Of a stretch of 20,265 nucleotides of DNA, positions 7,622-14,812 are shown piece after piece (position 1 is the first letter of the stretch; every line of letters starts with the position of its first letter). The notes under the pieces were generated by a model that saw only the letters and a list, made by a program, of their open reading frames with translations, did no database searches and was not told the origin of the DNA. This DNA is from UBA685 sp049889495 (GTDB lineage: Bacteria > Pseudomonadota > Alphaproteobacteria > Puniceispirillales > Puniceispirillaceae), in the NCBI GenBank assembly GCA_049889495.1, contig JBMHDH010000048.1, positions 1 through 20,265 of the forward strand, in the 5' to 3' direction. A program made the position numbers and the translations under genes.

Positions 7622-8794
7622 TCAGGAAAGTATCGGGCCCATTTCAAAAATACGTTCATACTCTAATAGCGCATAGCGATCTGTCATGCTAGCCACATAA
7701 TCACATACAATGCGCGCACGCATCGCTTCATCTTGGGGCAATTTATCTTGCCAATCATGGGGCAGTAGATTGGGCTCTTCCATGAATAGGGTGAAAAGCC
7801 GCTTTACCGCACGTCGCGCTTTTGACGTCATCCGATTGACCTTATAATGACGATAAACATGCGTGAATAAATATGCCTTCAGCATTTTCAAATCACCATC
7901 TGCTTGCGCGCTGAAACAAATAACAGGTGCAGAAAGCGTGCGCACATCATCAGCAGATTGCGGCGCATGATGGCGTAATAAGTCTTGTGACTTCGCCAAT
8001 AAATCTTCGACAAAATGCGAAATCAGGCGTCTCGTTAATTCATGGCTTAGCCTGTTAATGGCCAAATCTGGCCATTGCGCCTGGATATCAGTCAAAATTT
8101 GCCCCACGACTGGTAAATCTTTTAAAGCGTCAAGTTGCAGTAACCCTGCCCGTAAGCCATCATCAAAATCATGTGACAAATAGGCAATATCATCTGATAA
8201 ATTGGCCAATTGCGCCTCGATTGATGCAAAATGCGGTAACTGCAAATCAAAGGCCTGATCTAGCGTTTTAATGGTCGGCCTGATTGTGCCAGTAACAGGG
8301 CCATTATGTTTGGCAATGCCCTCCAATGTTTCCCATGTAAGGTTCAGCCCATCGAAACTGGCATAGCGTTCTTCAAGCTGTGTTAACACCCGAATGGTTT
8401 GTTCATTATGATCAAATCCGCCATAGGGCGTCATCACCTCATTCAGCGCATCCTCCCCTGCATGACCAAAGGGCGTATGGCCCAAATCATGCGCAAGGGC
8501 GATGGCTTCTGCAAGATCCTCATTGACGCCAAGCGCTCTGGCACAAGAACGCGCAATTTGGGCCACTTCAAGCGAATGCGTTAACCTGGTGCGGAAATAA
8601 TCGCCTTCGTGATAGATGAAAACTTGTGTTTTATGTTTCAGACGACGAAAGGCGGCACTGTGGATGATGCGGTCACGATCTCGTTGGAAATCTGATCTTG
8701 TTGAAGAGCCCTCTTCTTCTTTGATCAGGCGGCCTCTGCTGTGGCGCGCCATGCTGGCAAATGAGCTTAAGCTGGCTGTTTCATCATAAAACAT
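7622..8794 (-). CDS. dgt: Deoxyguanosinetriphosphate triphosphohydrolase-like protein
   Basis: This HD-domain dNTP triphosphohydrolase hydrolyses dNTPs to a deoxynucleoside and triphosphate, limiting the dNTP pool. The 390-residue length fits the short, widespread Dgt-like class rather than the longer E. coli enzyme. The start region has FQRDRDRIIHSAAFRRLKHK (36-55), conserved in the family. Metal-binding residues are His73 (in RTRLTHSLEVAQIAR) and His102-Asp103 (in AHDLGHTPFGHAGEDAL), with a later Asp in LSDDIAYLSHD. It is the first gene of dgt-argS-SPOR-scpA-scpB-ABC and is divergent from erpA. The preferred dNTP cannot be read from sequence. Confidence 0.93.
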   Translation of the reverse strand: MFYDETASLSSFASMARHSRGRLIKEEEGSSTRSDFQRDRDRIIHSAAFRRLKHKTQVFIYHEGDYFRTRLTHSLEVAQIARSCARALGVNEDLAEAIALAHDLGHTPFGHAGEDALNEVMTPYGGFDHNEQTIRVLTQLEERYASFDGLNLTWETLEGIAKHNGPVTGTIRPTIKTLDQAFDLQLPHFASIEAQLANLSDDIAYLSHDFDDGLRAGLLQLDALKDLPVVGQILTDIQAQWPDLAINRLSHELTRRLISHFVEDLLAKSQDLLRHHAPQSADDVRTLSAPVICFSAQADGDLKMLKAYLFTHVYRHYKVNRMTSKARRAVKRLFTLFMEEPNLLPHDWQDKLPQDEAMRARIVCDYVASMTDRYALLEYERIFEMGPILS

Positions 8795-8833
8795 TGGGGA
8801 TCGGCCTTTATTATTTTGGCTTAAGTGAGCCTT

Positions 8834-8862
8834 TTTCTATTTGGTAAAAATACCTCAGGCAA
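8834..8862 (-). promoter_or_regulatory. Candidate promoter for the dgt-argS-SPOR-scpAB operon
   Basis: On the minus strand, TTGCCT (8857-8862) and TAGAAA (8834-8839) are 17 bp apart, each matching the sigma-70 consensus at 4 of 6 positions. It lies 40 bp upstream of the dgt ATG. The match is modest and the call rests on position as well. Confidence 0.35.
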
Positions 8863-8887
8863 GACAAAGGAGCAAGCATTGCCACTC

Positions 8888-8916
8888 TTGATTTTATGGA
8901 CTGGCATCTTCATATT
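8888..8916 (+). promoter_or_regulatory. Candidate promoter for erpA-xth
   Basis: TTGATT (8888-8893) and CATATT (8911-8916) are separated by 17 bp, each matching the consensus at 4 of 6 positions. The implied leader to the TTG start at 8964 is about 40 nt and contains AGGA at 8951-8954. Confidence 0.4.
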
Positions 8917-8963
8917 AAAAGAAGCCAAAAGGCCAAAAATTTTCTAATAAAGGATATTAAGGT

Positions 8964-9293
8964 TTGGACACCCAGTCTTTCACCGTAACAGAAGCGGCTG
9001 CAAAGCGCATCGCAACCTTGCAAGAAGCAGAAACTGCGCCTTTTTTCCGCGTCAGCGTTGATGGCGGGGGCTGTTCTGGTTTTCAATATAAATTTGATTT
9101 TGATGATACCAAACAACAAGATGATTTATCCTTTGATGCGCATGGCGTAACGGTTCTGGTTGATGATATGTCACTTGGGTTTCTGCAAGGTGCTAGGCTT
9201 GATTATGTTGAGGAACTGTTGGGGTCCTATTTTAAAGTCGAAAACCCCAATGCGACTGCCTCTTGCGGCTGTGGCACCTCTTTTTCTATTTAA
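8964..9293 (+). CDS. erpA: ErpA/IscA-family A-type iron-sulfur carrier
   Basis: A-type carriers receive Fe-S clusters from the assembly machinery and pass them to target enzymes. The 109-residue protein has the family's three cysteine ligands: Cys37 in DGGGCSGFQY, and Cys101 and Cys103 in SCGCGTSFSI. FKVENPNA precedes the CGCG motif, as in HesB-type proteins. The start is a TTG at 8964. AGGA at 8951-8954 is 9 bp upstream, and no ATG lies close enough to preserve the family N-terminus (SFTVTEAAAKRI). ErpA is a common annotation next to dgt and xth in alphaproteobacteria, but IscA cannot be separated by sequence alone. IlvD, also in the window, is a potential client. Confidence 0.9.
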   Translation: MDTQSFTVTEAAAKRIATLQEAETAPFFRVSVDGGGCSGFQYKFDFDDTKQQDDLSFDAHGVTVLVDDMSLGFLQGARLDYVEELLGSYFKVENPNATASCGCGTSFSI

Positions 9294-9311
9294 CGTTATT
9301 TGGATAATCAG

Positions 9312-10100
9312 ATGATGCGCATTGCCAGCTGGAACGTCAATTCTATGAAGGCCAGACTTGGCCATGTGATCGATTATTGTAAAGCAGGCCATACAGATGT
9401 CATTTTGGCACAAGAGCTGAAGATGACAGATGAAAATTTCCCCTATGAGGCGTTTCAAGACATTGGCTGGAATGTCGCAGTTCATGGTCAAAAGACCTAT
9501 AATGGCGTTGCGATATTATCACCGCATGAGATAGAGGATGTGCAAAAAGGCTTACCCCGTCTCGTCCCAGAAGATGAAGAAGATGAGCAATCACGCTTTA
9601 TTCAGGCCAAAATTAAAGGCCTGCATGTGGCATCCCTTTATCTGCCAAATGGCAATCCCTGCCCTGGACCAAAATTTGATTATAAGCTTCGTTGGATGAA
9701 CCGCTTAAATCATTTGGCGCAAGACTTATTTCAATCAGAGGTCCCTATTTTGCTTGGCGGTGACTATAACATCATCCCACAAGCCATTGATTGTTATGAT
9801 GAAAATGAATGGCAAGGTGATGCACTTTACCACCCAGAAAGCCGCTCTAGATTTTTCCAATTATGCCATATGGGCTATGTAGATGCCTTTCGTGCCTGCC
9901 ATCCCAATGGCGCGCATTACAGCTTTTGGGATTATCAAAGAGGCGCATGGCAGAAAAATAATGGCATCCGCATTGATCATTTAATGTTGTCACCAGAAGC
10001 GGCAAATTTGTTGAAAGGTGCTGGCATTGATAAAGGACCAAGAGGCCTTGAACGCGCCTCTGATCACACCCCTGTTTGGTGCGATCTGGCAATTGGTTAA
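9312..10100 (+). CDS. xth: Exonuclease III-family AP endonuclease
   Basis: Exonuclease III-type enzymes cut DNA at abasic sites and remove blocked 3' ends in base-excision repair. From the ATG at 9312 the product has 262 residues. The catalytic set is complete: Asn8-Asn10 region in RIASWNVNSMKARL, Glu35 in LAQELKMTDE, Asp151 and Asn153 in GGDYNIIP, Asp222 in RIDHLMLS, and Asp251-His252 in ASDHTPVWCDL. A second ATG follows immediately at 9315, and a TTG lies at 9300; no strong SD decides among them. The gene is 18 bp after erpA, so the two are probably cotranscribed. It ends just before a hairpin terminator. Confidence 0.94.
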   Translation: MMRIASWNVNSMKARLGHVIDYCKAGHTDVILAQELKMTDENFPYEAFQDIGWNVAVHGQKTYNGVAILSPHEIEDVQKGLPRLVPEDEEDEQSRFIQAKIKGLHVASLYLPNGNPCPGPKFDYKLRWMNRLNHLAQDLFQSEVPILLGGDYNIIPQAIDCYDENEWQGDALYHPESRSRFFQLCHMGYVDAFRACHPNGAHYSFWDYQRGAWQKNNGIRIDHLMLSPEAANLLKGAGIDKGPRGLERASDHTPVWCDLAIG

Positions 10101-10104
10101 AAAA

Positions 10105-10126
10105 AAGAGAGGCTAAAGCCTCTCTT
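10105..10126. terminator. Bidirectional intrinsic terminator between xth and ilvD
   Basis: A perfect 9-bp stem, AAGAGAGGC with GCCTCTCTT, encloses a TAAA loop. On the plus strand it is followed by the T-rich TATTTTATG. On the minus strand it is followed by a run of at least six T residues, from the A tract at 10099-10106. It lies between the convergent xth (stop 10100) and ilvD (stop 10153) and can serve both. Confidence 0.9.
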
Positions 10127-10152
10127 ATTTTATGTGTTATTTCAGCTATGCC

Positions 10153-11871
10153 CTACAGATCAGCATAGACATGTGTTTCTTTATCAGCACCAGGGTGTGT
10201 TGTTGCCCCTGTTTCAGCAGAACCAACGGTTTGTGCATATTTCCAGATGGTGCCTGAATTATAATTGGTTTCTCTTGGCTTCCATTGTGATTTACGCTCT
10301 GCCAATTCTTCATCGCTCAAATCAACCGAAATTTCGCCTGTATTGGCATTAATGGTGATCATATCGCCATCTTTCAACAAACCAATAGGCCCGCCCACAG
10401 CGGCTTCTGGGCCCACATGACCAATACAGAAACCTCTTGTGGCACCTGAGAAACGGCCATCTGTAATCAGAGCGACTTTATCACCCACACCTTGGCCATA
10501 AAGGGCGGCTGTTGTGGCAAGCATTTCACGCATACCTGGCCCGCCTTTTGGTCCTTCATAACGGATTACCAAAACTTCACCTTCTTTATAGGTGCGCTCT
10601 TGTACCGCTTGGAAGGCTTCTTCTTCACTGTCAAAACACCGCGCTGGCCCAGTGAATTCTAGCACTTTCATACCAGCCACTTTTACAATCGCGCCTTGTG
10701 GTGCCAAATTACCACGCAAGCCAACAACACCGCCTGTTGGTGATAAAGGCATTGTGGTTGGATAAACCACCTTCTGATCTGTTGGGAATTCCACATCAGC
10801 CAAATTTTCGGCCATTGTCTTGCCTGTGACAGTGATACAATCACCATGCAAGAAACCGCCATCAAGCAGCGCTTTCATCAAAACAGGCACACCGCCAATT
10901 TCATACATATCACGTGCAACAAATTTACCACCGGGCTTCAAATCAGCAATATAAGGCGTGCGCTTAAAGATTTCGGCAACATCGTGAAGGTCAAATTTAA
11001 TACCGACCTCTGAGGCCAAAGCTGGCAAATGAAGTGCCGCATTGGTTGACCCGCCTGTTGCGGCCACGACTGTTGCTGCATTTTCGAAAGCTTTGCGTGT
11101 CAAAATATCGCGCGGACGCAGATTTTTCGCCACCAATTCCATGACCACACGCCCTGAATGATAGGCATATTCATCTCTGGTTTCATAAGGTGCAGGCGCC
11201 CCTGCTGAGCCTGGCAGTGCCAAACCGATCGCTTCTGAAACACAAGCCATTGTGTTGGCTGTAAATTGACCGCCGCATGAGCCAGCGGATGGACAAGCCA
11301 CACATTCTAATTCATGCAGATCTTCATCAGACATGTTACCAGCTTGGTGCGCACCCACCGCTTCGAACACATCTTGCACAGTCACATCTTTATCTTTGAA
11401 ACGCCCTGGCAAAATCGAACCGCCATACATGAAAACAGATGGCACATTCAAACGCGCCATCGCCATCATCACACCAGGAAGCGATTTATCACAACCAGCC
11501 AAACCCACAACCGCATCATAACAATGACCACGCACTGTTAATTCGATGGAATCAGCAATCACTTCACGGCTGACAAGAGATGATTTCATCCCTTCATGGC
11601 CCATCGCAATACCATCTGTGACTGTGATGGTTGTAAATTCGCGCGGTGTGCCATCAAAATCTTTAACACCACGTTTTGCCGCTTGTGCTTGTCTTGCAAG
11701 CGCAATGTTACAAGGTGCGGCCTCGTTCCATGTGGAAACAACGCCAACCAATGGCTGGGCAATTTCTTCTTCTGTCATGCCCATCGCATAATAAAAAGCG
11801 CGGTGCGGTGCAGACTTCGCACCTACAGACACATGGCGGCTAGGTAGATTTGATTTATCGAATTTTGTCAT
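10153..11871 (-). CDS. ilvD: Dihydroxy-acid dehydratase
   Basis: IlvD dehydrates 2,3-dihydroxy-isovalerate and 2,3-dihydroxy-3-methylvalerate to the keto acids of valine and isoleucine. The 572-residue protein has Cys54 (in AAPCNIALAR), Cys127 (in GLAGCDKSLPG) and Cys199 (in CPSAGSCGGQFTANTMA). The signatures TDGIAMGHEGM (85-95) and GGSTNAALHLPA are also present. Length and N-terminus fit the shorter, [2Fe-2S]-type branch known from plants and mycobacteria more than the longer [4Fe-4S] E. coli type; this assignment is by resemblance. The ATG at 11871 has AGGGAAG several bases upstream. It lies 99 bp after valS, has its own candidate promoter and ends at the shared terminator. Confidence 0.97.
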   Translation of the reverse strand: MTKFDKSNLPSRHVSVGAKSAPHRAFYYAMGMTEEEIAQPLVGVVSTWNEAAPCNIALARQAQAAKRGVKDFDGTPREFTTITVTDGIAMGHEGMKSSLVSREVIADSIELTVRGHCYDAVVGLAGCDKSLPGVMMAMARLNVPSVFMYGGSILPGRFKDKDVTVQDVFEAVGAHQAGNMSDEDLHELECVACPSAGSCGGQFTANTMACVSEAIGLALPGSAGAPAPYETRDEYAYHSGRVVMELVAKNLRPRDILTRKAFENAATVVAATGGSTNAALHLPALASEVGIKFDLHDVAEIFKRTPYIADLKPGGKFVARDMYEIGGVPVLMKALLDGGFLHGDCITVTGKTMAENLADVEFPTDQKVVYPTTMPLSPTGGVVGLRGNLAPQGAIVKVAGMKVLEFTGPARCFDSEEEAFQAVQERTYKEGEVLVIRYEGPKGGPGMREMLATTAALYGQGVGDKVALITDGRFSGATRGFCIGHVGPEAAVGGPIGLLKDGDMITINANTGEISVDLSDEELAERKSQWKPRETNYNSGTIWKYAQTVGSAETGATTHPGADKETHVYADL

Positions 11872-11891
11872 TTTTCACTTCCCTTTTCGTG

Positions 11892-11903
11892 CCGCAATTG
11901 CGG
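11892..11903. promoter_or_regulatory. Perfect 12-bp palindrome in the ilvD leader
   Basis: CCGCAATTGCGG is fully self-complementary. It lies downstream of the candidate ilvD promoter, at about +9 to +20, and 20 bp before the ATG. It could be an operator for a dimeric regulator or a chance motif. It is too compact to form a useful hairpin. Confidence 0.35.
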
Positions 11904-11918
11904 TAACGGCATGATCTT

Positions 11919-11946
11919 ATCATAGGTCTTGGCTGATGAAGCTCAA
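11919..11946 (-). promoter_or_regulatory. Candidate ilvD promoter
   Basis: On the minus strand, TTGAGC (11941-11946) and TATGAT (11919-11924) are 16 bp apart, matching the consensus at 4 and 5 of 6 positions. Initiation would give a leader of about 40 nt, too short for a leader-peptide attenuator. Confidence 0.5.
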
Positions 11947-11970
11947 CCGATTTTTTCACACAAACTCTGA

Positions 11971-14604
11971 TTAACTTTCTTCTGATAATCGCTTTAACGC
12001 CGCTTGCAAGCCATCTCGTCTTGTTTCATCTTCAGCAAGGCGTCTGCGGTTTTCTTCGACAACAGCCTCTGGTGCTTTTGCCAAGAAACCTTCATTTTCT
12101 AATTTGCGCGACAATTTCATAATCTCTGCTTCAGCGGCTTTGATTTCCTTATTCAAACGCTCTTTTTCTGCGTCAAAATCAAGAATATCAGCCAATGGCA
12201 TCGCAATATCGACCCCAGCCACTGTTGAGCGCGCTGATTGCTTTGGCAATTCGCCCTCAGAGGCAATGATGGCGGTCACGCGTGCCAAACGGATGATGGA
12301 GGCTTCCATATCAGATACAACCGCTTTTTGTGCGTCTGATAGACCACGCAACACCAAATCTGGTTTGGCTGATAATGGCACATTCATCTCAGCGCGGATG
12401 GTTCTGATTTCAGTGATCAAATCACTGACAAAATCAATTTGTGTTTCAGCATTGATCGCCAATGTGGCTGGCCATGAGCTTGTGATCAGCATATCGCTTG
12501 ACCCAAAAATCTTTTCATTCAGCTCTTCTGTTAAAAATGGCATCATCGGATGAAGTATATGCAGGGCACGGCGTAACACTTCAGTGGCGGTTTTGCGGGT
12601 TTCTTCGGACTCTTTCAAGACAGGCTTGATATATTCCAAATACCAATCGCAATAGCTGTTCCAAATAAAGTGGTAAATGTGATCTGCCGCTTCATTAAAG
12701 CGATAGGCTTCAATGGCCTTTGCCACATTCTGGTTTGCATCATTTAATTTTGAAACAATCCATTGATTGACAGGCAATTTGACAGATTGCAAATCAAAAT
12801 CAGGATAAGATGTCCCTGATAGTTCATTGAATTCTAGAAAACGAGCCGCGTTCCAAATCTTGGTCGCAAAATTACGATAGCTCTCAACACGCGCAATAGA
12901 TAATTTCAAATCGCGGCCTTGCGCTGCCATGGCACAAAGCGTGAAACGCAACGCATCAGCGCCATAATCTTTGGTCAAATCAAGCGGGTCAAGCACATTG
13001 CCCTTTGATTTTGACATCTTTTGGCCTTTTTCATCTCTGACAAGCGCATGAATATAAACATCTTTGAATGGGACTTCGCCATCCATGATATACATGCTCA
13101 TCATCATCATCCGTGCGACCCAGAAAAAGATGATATCAAAGCCTGTGACAAGCACCTCACCAGGATAATAACGTTTCAATTCGGCTGTATCTTCTGGCCA
13201 GCCAATGGTTGAAAACGGCCATAGGGCTGATGAAAACCACGTATCAAGCACATCTTCATCTTGGGTCAACTGAACTGACTTGCCATAATGCGCATCTGCG
13301 GCTTGTTGCGCGGCATCTTCATCCATTTCCACAAAAGGCGTCCCATCAGGCCCATACCATGCTGGGATCCGATGACCCCACCAAAGCTGGCGTGACACAC
13401 ACCAAGGCTGGATATTGCGCATCCATTCAAAATACGTCTTTGACCATCTTTCAGGCACAAAACGGGTTTGCCCGTCTTCAACAGCCTTAATCGCAGGGAT
13501 CGCCAATTGCGCGGCATCCACATACCATTGATCCATTAACCATGGCTCGACAGGCACACCAGAACGATCGCCATGTGGGACTGACATCTCATTATCTTCG
13601 ATATTACCCAGAGCGCCCATCTCCTCTAGCTCTGCCAAAAGTTTTTTACGCGCATCAAACCGATCCATGCCCTGATAGGCATCTGGGCCATTTTCGTTAA
13701 TGGCAGCATGTTGATCAAAGATATTCAGCATTTCCAGCTGATGTCTCTTGCCAACTTCAAAATCGTTAAAATCATGCGCTGGGGTGATTTTCACCGCGCC
13801 AGTGCCTTTTTCAGGGTCAGAATAGCTGTCAGCGATAATCGGGATTTCGCGACCGACGATTGGCAATGTCACCGTCTTGCCGACCAAATCAGCATACCGC
13901 TCATCATCTGGATGAACTGCAACAGCCATATCACCAAACATGGTTTCAGGACGCGTGGTCGCCGCTGTGATAAAGCGCCCCTCTTCTCCTGTGACAGGAT
14001 AATGAATTTGCCACATTTTGCCTGTGGTCTCTTTTTGTTCAACCTCAAGATCAGAGATGGCTGTTAATAATTTAGGATCCCAATTCACCAATCTTTTATC
14101 ACGGTAAATCAAGCCATCTTTATGCAATTTCACAAACACTTTGCGCACCGCATCAGACAAGCCCTGATCCATGGTAAAGCGGCTTCGCTCCCAATCAGCA
14201 GATACACCAAGATGGCGTTGCTGATGTTCAATCATCCCGCCTGATTCTGCTTTCCATTCCCAGACTTTTTCAACAAAGGCGTCACGTCCCAAATCACGGC
14301 GGCTGATATTCTTTTCACCTAATTGACGTTCCACAACCATTTGTGTGGCAATGCCTGCGTGATCCATACCAGGTTGCCATAAAGAATCACGCCCCGCCAT
14401 TCGGTGATAACGGATCAAGATATCTTGCAAGGTAAATGTCAGCGCATGACCCATATGTAATGACCCTGTGACATTGGGTGGCGGCATCATAATGGTATAG
14501 GGTTGTTTATCAGAAGCAGGATCACAGGCAAAAGCGCCTGCTTTTTCGCTGGCTTCATACCATTTTGTTTCAATGTCTTGTGGCGTATAGGTCTTGTTTA
14601 ACAT
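11971..14604 (-). CDS. valS: Valine--tRNA ligase
   Basis: This class I synthetase charges tRNA-Val and edits mis-charged threonine. From the ATG at 14604 the product has 877 residues. The HIGH motif reads HMGH (50-53) within PPPNVTGSLHMGHAL. The editing (CP1) domain begins near TTRPETMFGD (about 216-225), and KMSKS lies at 529-533. The C-terminal anticodon-binding region leads to the ValRS-type coiled coil (LNKEIKAAEAEIMKLSRKLE). It is shorter than E. coli ValRS (951 residues) but within the family range. A GTG at 14616 would add four residues; the ATG, giving MLNKTYTPQDIETKW, is more typical. A candidate promoter leaves a leader of about 100 nt. Confidence 0.96.
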   Translation of the reverse strand: MLNKTYTPQDIETKWYEASEKAGAFACDPASDKQPYTIMMPPPNVTGSLHMGHALTFTLQDILIRYHRMAGRDSLWQPGMDHAGIATQMVVERQLGEKNISRRDLGRDAFVEKVWEWKAESGGMIEHQQRHLGVSADWERSRFTMDQGLSDAVRKVFVKLHKDGLIYRDKRLVNWDPKLLTAISDLEVEQKETTGKMWQIHYPVTGEEGRFITAATTRPETMFGDMAVAVHPDDERYADLVGKTVTLPIVGREIPIIADSYSDPEKGTGAVKITPAHDFNDFEVGKRHQLEMLNIFDQHAAINENGPDAYQGMDRFDARKKLLAELEEMGALGNIEDNEMSVPHGDRSGVPVEPWLMDQWYVDAAQLAIPAIKAVEDGQTRFVPERWSKTYFEWMRNIQPWCVSRQLWWGHRIPAWYGPDGTPFVEMDEDAAQQAADAHYGKSVQLTQDEDVLDTWFSSALWPFSTIGWPEDTAELKRYYPGEVLVTGFDIIFFWVARMMMMSMYIMDGEVPFKDVYIHALVRDEKGQKMSKSKGNVLDPLDLTKDYGADALRFTLCAMAAQGRDLKLSIARVESYRNFATKIWNAARFLEFNELSGTSYPDFDLQSVKLPVNQWIVSKLNDANQNVAKAIEAYRFNEAADHIYHFIWNSYCDWYLEYIKPVLKESEETRKTATEVLRRALHILHPMMPFLTEELNEKIFGSSDMLITSSWPATLAINAETQIDFVSDLITEIRTIRAEMNVPLSAKPDLVLRGLSDAQKAVVSDMEASIIRLARVTAIIASEGELPKQSARSTVAGVDIAMPLADILDFDAEKERLNKEIKAAEAEIMKLSRKLENEGFLAKAPEAVVEENRRRLAEDETRRDGLQAALKRLSEES

Positions 14605-14711
14605 CACGTTATTCACTTTGTTTTGATCAATCCTGGGTTTTCGATCTATCCTGCCACCACATGGCCGTAGCCGATCAGTATGCCCTATTTGGATATATTA
14701 AAAGTGGTAAA

Positions 14712-14740
14712 CTTATAGGATGGAAACCGCAATTTGTCAC
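14712..14740 (-). promoter_or_regulatory. Candidate valS promoter
   Basis: On the minus strand, GTGACA (14735-14740) and TATAAG (14712-14717) are 17 bp apart, each matching the consensus at 5 of 6 positions. This is among the best promoter matches in the window. It lies in the 208-bp gap after the popZ-like gene, so valS can be transcribed on its own. Confidence 0.6.
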
Positions 14741-14812
14741 GCCAGATAACGCATTTCAAGAGATAGAATGATGCCAAATCAGGCTTTTTCGTGCTGCAAG
14801 AAAGATCTTGCC

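Noticed and set aside
7621..7659. Longer argS start at the ATG at 7659
   Set aside because: It would overlap dgt by 38 bp and add MNVFLKWARYFPD, not seen in ArgRS N-termini; the ATG at 7620 fits the tight operon spacing.
9300..9311. TTG start for xth at 9300
   Set aside because: Two consecutive ATG codons at 9312 and 9315 lie directly before the conserved RIASWNVNSMKARL, and there is no SD favouring the TTG.
12104..12553. A 149-codon plus-strand open frame opposite valS
   Set aside because: It lies wholly within valS, has no recognisable motif or SD, and is explained as a shadow of valS codon bias.
14605..14616. GTG start for valS at 14616
   Set aside because: The ATG at 14604 gives a typical ValRS N-terminus (MLNKTYTPQDIE); the extension adds only four unremarkable residues.
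14796..14811. GCAAGA-AAGA-TCTTGC hairpin just after the popZ-like stop
   Set aside because: Perfect but short stem with no T run on the transcribed strand; not supported as a terminator.
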